In this document: in pieces, positions 1 through 9,622 of the stretch
Layout: the number at the start of each line of letters is the position of its first letter
How positions within the stretch are numbered: the stretch's first letter is position 1
DNA from: Larix kaempferi
Lineage: Eukaryota > Streptophyta > Pinopsida > Pinales > Pinaceae
Length of the DNA: 64,000 nucleotides
Direction: 5' to 3'
NCBI GenBank assembly: GCA_027924585.1
Contig: BSBM01000370.1
Coordinates: forward strand, 25,601,501 to 25,665,500
Translations under genes and position numbers: made by a program
The notes under the pieces: model-generated
What the model was told of the DNA's origin: nothing
Seen by the model: only the letters and a program-made list of their open reading frames with translations
The model's database searches: none

Positions 1-183
1 TAATAGTTCATGGGGCTAGATGCCCGGTTTAACGTCACGATCCTCTCCATCTAGCTGGTATGATGGGAGGGGACGTGACAGCGTCAAGGATCCCAGGCTT
101 GAAATTTCTAATTTGTCGATGTATTCGTTAATCTTAATTAAGCATTAAATAAATAGTAGCTATAAGGTATATTAAATAGTTAG

Positions 184-317
184 GTTATATGTTTTATATA
201 TATCATTATATTAATTATATATTATAATTTATAATGTTTATTAAATAAATATGTTATATGTTTTATATTTATTATTATATTAATTATATATTATAATTTA
301 TAATGTTTATTATAAAA
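184..317. repeat. AT-rich tandem repeat, about two 69-bp units
   Basis: Two near-identical AT-rich units begin at 184 and 253. Both start GTTATATGTTTTATAT and end in the same ATAATGTTTATTA stretch, so the period is 69 bp. No coding potential. The surrounding 1-1020 is AT-rich, non-coding DNA in which I see no other feature; a short minus-strand open frame at 363-578 resembles no family I know. Confidence 0.75.
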
Positions 318-1025
318 TATTTATATTGAGAATATCTATATGGACGAACCTAATCATGAATCTCATTCGAACCTCGTTGGAAAATTCGAACCCAAATCGA
401 ACTCAATGGTTGTCGAACCCAAGCATTGTGACATAGATTGCAAGTCAATGCTATGTTGAATTGCATGCCCTGGATGCAAACCTTGAGGTTCTTGAAACAA
501 TTCTATAAAGCATTGTAGCAAGTCATCCAACCAAACCTGCTCACACCACTTCTTATGCTCTATTGAATGCTCGTGCAATTGTGCAAATGTAATGGCCTTG
601 TCCTTGAAGTTAGCACTAAATGGAATGTTTCAACATTTCTTCCTTCTTTGGTTGCAATACAACTAAAGCAAATTATCATAAAGCCTTGATGTAACTTTGA
701 TCCTTACAGGTTGAAGCTAACACTAAGGGTGTTAAATCCTTCAATATTATCACCAAATAGGCTCATTTATCTTTAACTAGTCTATATTGGTTTATGCATC
801 ATTGTCCACCAAGTAAAGATAGCCAAAATTGACACCATGCATCCAAAGATACCACATCTAACTCTATTTTTTCCATATAATTGGTTGGGATGGAAATTAA
901 GCCTTCCATAATACATAAGGTCCATATGATGAGATTTTAAAGTTCATTAATATAAAGGACCAAAGGCATCAACAAAAGGAAAACAACTTACATCATACTC
1001 ATCTTACCCGATAAATAATCATTGG

Positions 1026-2081
1026 TGTTGATTTTTGTACCAAGGAAGTGTATTTCCCCTAGTGACTTTTGCCTAAGTCACTTAAAGGGAGAAAAAGTTA
1101 CCCTTGCATTAAATGACTTGTGAAAAGCATTTAATGTGACTATATAACTTTAAGTCACTTTTGGGTAAAAATTTAAGTGAGGTGAATTAAAATTATTTTT
1201 ATGAAATTTAATGAGAGATTAATCTCATCCATCGATCTTATTCATTTCTCACCGTTGGATTGAATCTCTTCACTTACCCTAGGGATTCACCCAAAAAGGC
1301 AAGGGAGGCATATTGAACTTCATTCTTGAGAAGAGAGTGAGGAGAAGAGAGAAGAGAGCATTGGCACAAATTTCGAGGAGGGTACAGCATTTATTGCAGC
1401 ACAGAAATCGAGGAGCATTTAATGGGCACAGAAATCGAGGAGCAGCATTAATGACCGGCACGATTTTCGAGGCAGCATTTATTTCAGAACGTTTTCCAAG
1501 GTGACCGTACAGCAGGAGTTTGGCTCGGTTTTTGAGGCACTGTACAGCTGAACAATGGCACAGTTTTCAAGGGCCGTACAGCAGAATTATTGCTGTACCG
1601 TACAGCACAGTTTTCGAGGTATTTCAGGCACAGTTTTCGAGGAGTATTTCTGGCACAGATTTTGAGGCAAGCTGGGCACAGAAATCAAGGACTGTGCAGC
1701 TCTGAAATCAAGACAGTGTTGGCACAGAAATCGAGGCAGGGGTTGCACAGATTTCAAGGCAGGAAATTTTCTGGTTGAGATAAGTAGGTTTTGACTAAAA
1801 ATTATTGTACTGAAATATTGCTGAAGAAATAATAAATCTCTCTCTGACTGGTTTTCCCCATGGGGGTTTTTCCAGGGCCATTGGCTAAATTTCTGAGTCT
1901 GATGTATTTTCATGGTGTGCATGTGAAATCATTTTTTCTGCCTGTTAGAGTGTTTTTACAGCGTGTTTAATTGTCTCAAATTTTTATAATTAATTTCCAG
2001 CAGTATGAGAAATTGTTGGGCATGAAAAACTATGAAAACTTGACCTAAACCAGCAAGCTGAAATAACACAGAAAATTTACA
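1026..2081 (+). mobile_element. Solo LTR, copia-like (family D)
   Basis: The element starts TGTTGATTTTTG and ends AAAATTTACA, and it is flanked by a perfect 5-bp duplication, attgg, at 1021-1025 and 2082-2086. It has an LTR-type order of signals: a TATATAA box at 1141-1147, an AATAAA signal at 1831-1836, then a U5-like stretch near 1850-1877 (TTTTCCCC followed by GGGGGTTTTTCC) of a kind common in plant copia LTRs. There is no second LTR and no internal pol, so it is a solo LTR left by recombination between two LTRs. Orientation is from the TATA box and polyA signal. The copia assignment is an inference from the U5 motif only. Confidence 0.75.
1363..1760 (+). repeat. Interspersed array of a 16-bp GGCACAG(AAA/TTT)TCGAGG motif
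   Basis: About a dozen copies of a 14-16 bp motif recur every 15-60 bp. It comes in two versions, CACAGAAATCGAGG and CACAGTTTTCGAGG, with spacers that share GCAGCATTTA- or GTACAGCA-like words. The array lies between the TATA box and the polyA signal of the solo LTR at 1026-2081, so it would be in the transcribed R region. Open frames on both strands cross it (1313-1504, 1520-1705, 1587-1922), but their repetitive translations follow from the motif and are not taken as genes. Confidence 0.7.
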
Positions 2082-2525
2082 ATTGGTAACCATTCTTGCT
2101 AAAAGCTACTAAGTAATCTCCTCACATAATGTCATAAATAAGGAGTCCACCAACTCTGATGAACAAAAATATCAAAAGATAGGTTTGAAAAAACAAACAT
2201 AATCAAGACACTATATAGTATAAACATATTCATAGAATACAACTTGACATGTAGGATGACTATCATCTTTGTGATACTGAAAAGGTGGAGGAAAGAAAGC
2301 AATTTTTCATAGAATGTCTTATGCTTGCCCACATTAGATCTCAATTTCAAAATATTTGTAATACTACTGACCTTCCTAACCTGTTAACTCACCAAAACTA
2401 TGGAAATTTAGGAAAAGCTCATCTCCAATCTTTTCAAGCATAGAATTAAAATTCTGAAGCAAACCAATTAATTCGTTACCATTTTTCTTAAGGTCCAATA
2501 AACCAAAGTTGGTCTTAGTGGACAG

Positions 2526-3888
2526 TGCTACCCCTCATATTGCATGAGGGAAATCCAACAAATGACCTTGGGGTGATTATTATATTGTAATGTGGTAATG
2601 TATGAGTAAAGGGGATGTAAAACGTTTATTTGACCCCTTTTCCCCTAAAAAGATGCATAGCACAGCTCCTAGAAGCATTATCCCCTTTTTTGTGGATGTT
2701 GGAGACAAAATTCCCTGATTAAAGGGATTTTGTTTGTAACCCCTATAATTTATGAATTGTGGGCCCAAAATCCTTATTTGAGGGATTTTTGTTGGAGAAT
2801 ATGCCTTTTTGAAGGGGGTGCACACCTCTTGTGGATATTTTACCTCAATTTATGGATATTTGTCTACCTCATGCACTCCTCCTTGTCTCCTAGCTCACAC
2901 CTGTGGCATATTTGCTCCTAGTTCACTCCTAGAGGTGGCATACTGTCTCCCAATTGACTCTAGAGGTGGTGCCTTGGACTCCAATTCTCTCCTAGAGGTG
3001 GTGCATTATCTCTTGCATGATTGTTGACACTTGGAGGGGCACCCCTTTTGCTCCTTAGGCTATATAAGGAGTGTTCTTTTCTCATTGTACATGGTTGGAC
3101 CTGCATAGTTTCCGCTCCTTGGAGCTTGATGAATAAAACTCTTGGAGCTTTGTGATATGTATGGAGGTGCTTTCTTCTAAATGTGTGGTGTTAATCTTGG
3201 ATAATGTTTTAAAGGTTGTGAGTATTGCTAGTATCTTTACATTGTAATTTTTATCCATTTGAGTTAGAGGCCACAGAAGGGTATTACTACCTCATTGGAA
3301 GGAAGGGTTTCTAAACTAAATTTCAAATTTCTTTCCTTTGTATCTATGCACAAATGGGAGTAATTTTTGCATTGTTTCTTCAGTCGAAGGGTGCAATATT
3401 GGATCTTTTATGTGTTTGGTGAACCCTGAAATCTAGAGAGGAAGTGGATGCTTCAGCCGATCTCTTCCCTTGTAAAGCCTAGCATGTGCTTGCATTTTAT
3501 TAAGCAGGTCTTGGTTGATAATGAGACCTTACCACTTAATGACATATGAGCAAGGCCCTCTTAGATTGTTCTTCTATGACTCCATTTTTCCCCTTGGTTG
3601 ATCAAGGCATTGGTATCCTCAATGGTTTCTCTCTATCCTTCCATTATATGTTTCTTTACCTTATGCTACAACCATTTTGCTAGGGCAGCCTCTTCAATCA
3701 CCTTGCTCCTAATTTTCTCTGCCCTAGTGATCCTAGTTTAGGGAAGCCACCCTCGAGTTGGAGAAGAGACAACCGAAAGTGTGAAAGGGGATTGGGTGTT
3801 GTGACATTGTCCTATTCTTCTCGGTTCCCCTTGGTTAATTTTGCTTCTTCGGGACTTTACTTCACACATGCTAGTTTGGGTGGTAACA
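2526..3888 (+). mobile_element. Solo LTR (family C, copy at 2.5 kb)
   Basis: It starts TGCTACCCCTCATATTG and ends GGTGGTAACA. The flanks are gacag (2521-2525) and gatag (3889-3893), a 5-bp duplication with one mismatch. TATATAAG is at 3061-3068 and AATAAA at 3132-3137, giving a plus-strand promoter. It is homologous to the reverse complement of 39608-41064: both share the promoter neighbourhood (GCATGATT, then GCACCCCTTTTGC or GTGCCCCTTTTGC, then GGCTATATA) and matching ends. No internal pol region accompanies it, so it is a solo LTR. The plus-strand open frames at 2730-3027 fall in U3 and are not genes. Confidence 0.75.
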
Positions 3889-4174
3889 GATAGTAACAAT
3901 CTTCATCATCATCATGATAATTATGCTCTTAATGCATTAAAAAAAATTAAATGTAGTTGGCATGTAGTTCAGTCCTTGCTATTATGAAATACCATTGTTG
4001 TAGAAACTAATTGCGCTATTTAACAATACACTTTATCCAAATAAAAAATTTCTAGAAAAGAGAATCCTTTATGTATAGCTAACAAAATTATCAAGAGACC
4101 CACCCATTAATCATTACTATTTGCTTTCATGAAGCACAAAATTAAAAAATAAACATGAAGGATCAAACACCCAC

Positions 4175-4351
4175 CTTGGCAAGGAGCGCTGTAGGGGGTG
4201 AGAGAAACAACTTCATCTTTTGAAGACAATTAACTGCCAACTCTCTCTCAACTTTATCAGGGTTAAGCAATCTCTCATAAATAGGAGCTGCCCACAAGTG
4301 GGCTAGTTCTTTCATTCTGTCCGCCAAACGAATGCCAAACTGGTTTAAAGC
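4175..4351 (-). CDS. RIF1: RIF1-like exon (N-terminal domain)
   Basis: This 177-nt minus-strand segment is open throughout and encodes 59 residues starting ALNQFGIRLADRMKELAHLW and ending SPPTALLAK. It is bounded by a 3' splice site (ttcacaaacag) and a 5' splice site (AAG|gtgggt), with both ends in phase 0. From memory of the family, plant RIF1 N-terminal domains have a matching block: a short helix, then a W-x-P-P-I-Y-R-R-L-L-like core, D-K-R-E-R, and a proline-rich P-P-x-x-L-S-K end. RIF1 is a nuclear HEAT-repeat protein that controls replication timing and telomere or break processing. The exon joins in phase to the exon at 26005-26145, giving an E|A junction inside an F-E-A motif, across a 21.7-kb intron. 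No following exon was identified to the left. Confidence 0.6.
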
Positions 4352-5139
4352 CTGTTTGTGAAGATTACAAAAACATCAGCAAAGACAAACTTACAGTCAT
4401 AAATAATAATGGTGTAGAAAGAATCTCTATGAAGAAATCTTTTAGAAGATGCTATTGACAACAGTGATTGCTCCCAAACAAAAATGCATGATACATTTCA
4501 ATGCATTTATGATTACTATTAGCTTAAGGCCTGAAGCCAGCTTAAATGTGCAGAAACGCTATCAGCTAACCGCTAACTAAAAAAGACCATCTTTAGTAAA
4601 TGATAGATTTTTCCAGACTGATAGAATATACTTGCAGAATTTGCTCAGCTAATTATGTGTATTGGGATTCCGGAACATCATATTAATAAACAATCCTTAA
4701 ATAATAATATATTAGAGCTAATTTCAACTTGATGATAGACAGCAGATATAAATATGTGCAATATGTCTGCAAACATTTGATAACATAAAGCTAAGCATTC
4801 AAAAGCTTCAAAATCATCCAATAAGTCAAAACCATAATGAGCGTTTCATTTGCATACTAATTAACAATTCAGTAACTCTGCCTTCATATGGAAACCATCC
4901 TAACTAAAGCTTCCACCCAGACTAAAAATATACAAAGGGGAACAAACCAGCCAATTTAGAATAACCAAACTTGTATTTTTCAGGTGAAACTGAACAATGC
5001 TGGATCCAATAAGAAATCAGTTTTCATTATGAGAACAACAACCAGATAACAGGATCAAATGTTTTCGTAGAATTATTGCGCCAAGAGGCGCTCTACAGCC
5101 CAGTATGAGGGAGATCTTGTAACATGTGTCGAGTGTTTA
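4352..5139. other. Intronic stretch without recognisable feature
   Basis: AT-rich sequence just upstream of the RIF1-like exon on the minus strand. I see no coding frame, repeat or transposon terminus in it. Confidence 0.4.
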
Positions 5140-5580
5140 TCGAGTTTGTCGAGTGTTTGTCGAGTAACAAAATAATACAAAGTAAACAAAAAAATAATAC
5201 AAGGTAAAAAGTAATAAATATTATGTCGCCATAAACAAAAAAGAATAATACAAAGTAAAAAGTAAATATGAGACTTAAACAAGAGACTTGAGAGCTTAGG
5301 ATTAGGTGATAAATATTATGTCGGTCATAAACAAAAAAGAATAATACAAAGTAAAAAGTAAATATGAGACTTAAACTAGAGACTTTACTTTTTACTTTTA
5401 ATACAAAGTAAAAAGTAAATATGAGATTTTAGAGTGTTTGTCGAGAGTAACAAAATAATACAAAGTAAAAAGTAATAAATATTATGTCGGCCATAAACAA
5501 AAAAGAATAATACAAAGTAAAAAGTAAATATGAGACTTAAACTAGAGACTTTAGAGCTTAGGATTAGATGGCTCAGGTAT
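5140..5580. repeat. Complex tandem repeat around ATAATACAAAGTAAAAAGTAA
   Basis: A block beginning ATAAATATTATGTCG and running through CATAAACAAAAAAGAATAATACAAAG recurs at about 5214, 5309 and 5475. The entry sequence TGTTTGTCGAG...AACAAAATAATAC is present at about 5151 and again at 5438, showing a higher-order duplication. An inverted copy is present at about 5385-5412, where TTTACTTTTTACTTTTAATAC is followed by its complement-like AATACAAAGTAAAAAGTAAA. The minus-strand open frames here (5073-5282, 5385-5585) are translations of the repeat, not genes. Confidence 0.75.
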
Positions 5581-5940
5581 TGCACTCAAGGAGCTATTCA
5601 AGGAGAGGTTTGCACCTTGGGAGATTTGATCCCTCTCGGCGCTTGATAGAACCTAGGATTTGGATCTATGCTGGTTTATAGACACCCTAGTTCTCAATAT
5701 TATTCAGAGTCCAGACTATCTAATTTTGTAAATCTCTTCCCTGCTAACATCTTACTCATGTTCACAATGTTCCCCACAAGTTTTGCAGTCACAATAATCT
5801 GGAAAAATAAGAAAAGCAAAAATTGTAAGAACCAAAATGGTATTCAATATTTCACTTCTAATGTTCTGATGCAAGACAAAAATGAAATAAATCAAATCAA
5901 ATCACGTTAATGTTATCCTTCAAGCTTCTGTGGTTTGTTG

Positions 5941-6069
5941 TGATCTCCATTAGATCTTCACAAACTGTGGCAACTTGTTCTCATCCTGATGATGAACCTA
6001 TCCCGAGGTTTGAAGCATTGACAGAATTAATCTGTTAATTGGTTCTCTGTGAAGATCTAAAGGAGATTA
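5941..6069. repeat. 22-bp inverted repeat (foldback)
   Basis: TGATCTCCATTAGATCTTCACA at 5941-5962 is nearly the reverse complement of 6048-6069, with about 85 bp between the arms. The loop has a smaller palindrome around ACAGATTAATCTGT-like sequence. It could be a small foldback MITE. No target duplication was established. The flanking stretches 5581-5940 and 6070-6928 show no feature I can name; the 108-aa frame at 6183-6509 has no recognisable domain. Confidence 0.55.
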
Positions 6070-6936
6070 CATCAATGTTCACAAGTGACCATGGTAAGTG
6101 AAAGGTGCTCTAAACGACAAGTCGACAACATATAATAATAGTGATGAAATAGTGCCTAGAGAATCCACAAAGACAAGAACAAATGAAAGATCGAAATCAA
6201 AAACTTAATAGGGGTGAACCTAAATGCTTAAACCCTACACCATGTAGTAGAGATAAAACTTCTATATGTAGAAACATCTTAATAGCGAAAGAAGCCAACC
6301 GAGTCACAAGCAGCAACATAATAGCAACACTCGGAGCTAAAGTAGGTGACAACATCTCTGTCAACCATTGTGAAAGAGCCAATGCTAAGCCCGATAATGT
6401 CCTATGGGAAGTGACCTTGGCTAAGAGGACCCGACTGTGCTGCCTTGGGAGGACACCAAGAACTCCTTTGTGTGACTCTCCTAACATTCGTGGCGAACAA
6501 GTCCCTTGAGGAAGAAAGAAAATGATCGGTGTGCCACTGTCAACAAGATCTGAGCTTGGGCTAGTAGGAACGATAGATGACCCTCAATGACAAGGGTGGA
6601 AAGTAGTGAACCAAAATGGTCAAGTGATCTCTCACATGAGGTTTATTTTCTAGTTGATTTCCTGCCACAAGTTGATTTTCCAGTACAGCAAATACCAAGC
6701 GCTTGACAACCCAAATGTAATGTTCCGCTTTGATGAACCCGGAACAATTGACATGCAGAGCATGCGATCCATAGCTCAAAAACATGCAAGCATGCATGCA
6801 CGCAAAAAGTGAGATGCATGCAACTCAACTGAAAAATAGAAGAGAAAAGTGACTTAGGTATACAAAAGTTAGGGCATGCAATGTCAAAGTTATAAAAGAA
6901 GGATAAAGTGAGTTACTCGGTATCTATTGTTATTAT

Positions 6937-7813
6937 CAATGTTGCACAACTCGTACTCGGCAAAGACTCGGCTGGCATATGACTCGTGGACTCAGGAAAG
7001 ACTCGGCAAGACTCGTAAATAGGAAAAAAAATTAAAAAACAAAATATAACAAAATATAAAATATAAAATATATAACAAAAATAAATATAAAATATATAAT
7101 ACAAATAAAAATTTAAAATCAAAAATAACAGAAATTAAATAAAATCAAAATAAAAAATATATAATAAAAAAATATATAACAAAAAATATAAATAAATAAA
7201 AAATATATAACAAAAAATATAAATAAAAAATATATAACAAAAAATATAAATAAAAAAAAGTATTTATATATATAATATATAACAAAAAATATAAATAAAT
7301 AAAAACTATGTAACAAAAAATATAAATAACAAAAACTATATAACAAAACAATATAAATAATATATATATATATTATGTAACATGCATAAAAAAAAAAAAA
7401 TTAAAAAACAACAATTTGATGGACTTACCTGAAACAGAAGCCCGACCTGAACTCCACCTTCACGATCTCATGAGCAAAAAGCAACAGGTTTCACCTCCAC
7501 CTTCACAACCTTCACGAAACCTGACCCGAACTACACCTTCACGACCTTCACAAAAAGCACGAAGAGGAAGCAAGGGCAAGCCGGAATAGTCAATGCACGG
7601 CCATAAATTTTGCCGTTCAACCCTTTTTCCCTCGTACGAGTCTACTGCCGAGTTTGTCGAGTCTTCTGCCGAGTTCGACACAAGTCTACCAGTTCCGACG
7701 AGTGTGGCGAGTGGACGAGTACATGGCCGAGTTTGGGCCAGTTACGCGTTGCGAGAGGTCACTCGAGGAGACTCGCGAGTACCCACGAGTCCCCAGCGAG
7801 TCATGCTTCAATG
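6937..7813. mobile_element. hAT-type MITE, CAATG family, 877 bp
   Basis: A perfect 8-bp duplication, gttattat, lies at 6929-6936 and 7814-7821. The ends are CAATGTTGCACAACTCG on the left and, reading the right end inward, CATTGAAGCATGACTCG. The terminal 80-200 bp on both sides are packed with ACTCG/CGAGT words (CGAGTCTTC, GCCGAGTT, ACTCGG), resembling the subterminal transposase-binding repeats of hAT elements. There is no transposase. The middle (7020-7400) is a low-complexity A-rich array of AAAAAATATAAATA/ATATATAAC units, and open frames there (6913-7351) are artefacts of composition. Confidence 0.8.
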
Positions 7814-7821
7814 GTTATTAT

Positions 7822-9617
7822 TGATCATTAAGATTTGCGTTAAGAGCTCTGAGAGGCATTTAGGGTTTAGGGCACACTGCCCTAGCCATCAAGTGTGTTT
7901 CGTCAGCGAAATCTATCTGCCCTAATCACTTTCAAAGATAGATCATCCGGATCTATCACTATGTGCTTCATTAAGAAGGAATTTGTTGCGTTTGTGAGCA
8001 GCGATTGAATTATCTTACAGTTGGGCGAGTCACCATTCTTGTGGGTTTATATCGTGAGGGTTTCTTGATAAAGAGGGGCGCAGATCTCTGTTGGGCGTCT
8101 ATTACCAAGCAGCCAACTCCTGGATTGAGAGGTCAAGTTACACCATAACTGGAGTTTGTGAGGGCGTGATTCAATTGGCAGCTCAAGAAACTGAAAAAGA
8201 AAGTCGTGGTCCCTCAGATCTGAAAATAGAGGCATCGTTGTTTGGATTCAAGCAGCAATCTCACTTCTCAAGAAACAATCCATTGTTGGATGGCGAATTC
8301 TTTGTTGTGGCAATCTTATCCTGTAGAAGAAGCAGCGTACTCCATCCTTGAGGTCATGGCTACTGTTCATGAAGGGAAAGCACCTCCCTTAAAGCTTTAT
8401 TGTGGCAGGATAGGGCGCATTTACTACTGATTGAGGCAGGCATCTTATTTAATAAGGAAGGGCATGATCTTCTGTTGTTGAGGGAAGAAAAAATACCTTA
8501 TTTGCAGCTGCTATTTATTGTGAATTCGTGGTCATTATAAGAGTGCCATAGCCACGTGAAGGAGGGCTGTGATCTAACCATTGGGACAGCATTCTATCTC
8601 TACTAGCAGGCATTCTATCTCTACTAGCAGGCCTTCATCCTTACACTAGTTCTGTTGATTGGTAAGGCCTCCAACCATCCCAAGGCAGGCGTGATCAGAT
8701 CCTGTAGTGTGCAGCTCTTGGGAGGGCTCACGTCTTCTTGCATGGAAGAATATTGGAGGGCTAAATAACTCGTTTTCCACACTTAAGGCTGCACGCATCA
8801 AGAGCAGAGATATTCTGACCATTGGAGCCTATTTCTACCTACTAGGCATCTACATCAGACAGTACACCTACAGTCCACTCTCTATAACATTCTGAGTATC
8901 ATCTATGACTGCTACAGGCATCTATTGTTCACTGTCAAAGCTGTTTACAGGTCAGAATTATTATAATTTTGATATCTGGTTATTATGTATCGATTGAATA
9001 AATTCTATTTATTAAATTGAATAAGCAGGCTTGGTTTATTTCCTTGGGGTTTTCAAGTTGGAACCCTATCATCCATGATGTTTACTAGTTTAAATATGGC
9101 ATGCAATTAACCTATAAGAAATTATCAATCATGCAAACCCATGCAAAATAACCAATAAGCTACCAGATCAGCAGCTATTGAAATCAAGTGAAACAAACTC
9201 AGTCAAAAGTCAAAATTCCTCTACTTGGAATTTTACACCAAATGGTTACAGTAGGCTGGAAGGAAGGGATAAATCACATATATCGGCAAGGTCTTTGCAA
9301 CATAAGTTGTCTAAAAGTAATAGCCTAAGACCAAACATCTCTCAAATGGATAGCAAAAGAAGATAGAAAGGGACACACCAAAACCTCTATATAGACAACA
9401 TAGTTTCCCCAAGATTTCATAGTATAAAGGGCATTTGAAGATGAAATGTTCCTCAATCCTGATCTCTAGAAGGGAACAAAGTCAACATATGCTATCATCT
9501 TGTAGAATATGGTGATCAATCTCGACACGTAATTGATGGAAGCACACCCTCGACCAACCAAGGCGTATCCAATGGCCATTTGACTAGTGTTTCTTTAGGA
9601 AGCTTGTATGAACAATG
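7822..9617 (+). other. Probable LTR-like, non-coding stretch
   Basis: No gene is supported. The part at 8980-9055 has polyA-like AATAAATT and a TTTCCTTGGGGTTTTCAAG stretch resembling a plant copia U5, so the region may hold a further, unbounded LTR. A TATAAAAG at about 6892, left of the MITE, could be its promoter. I could not find paired ends or a target duplication. Short plus-strand frames (8091-8351, 8707-8895, 9178-9366) match nothing known. A 21-bp direct duplication is at 8590-8631. Confidence 0.25.
8590..8631. repeat. 21-bp tandem duplication
   Basis: The unit CATTCTATCTCTACTAGCAG plus G is present twice, head to tail and without mismatch, at 8590-8610 and 8611-8631. This suggests a recent slippage-type event. 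Confidence 0.9.
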
Positions 9618-9622
9618 GAACC

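Noticed and set aside
1313-1922. Overlapping open frames on both strands with repeated peptide words
   Set aside because: They come from the 16-bp motif array in an LTR; composition and lack of homology argue against a protein.
7020-7400. Several minus-strand frames rich in F, Y and I
   Set aside because: The DNA is a low-complexity A-rich array inside a MITE; such frames arise by composition.
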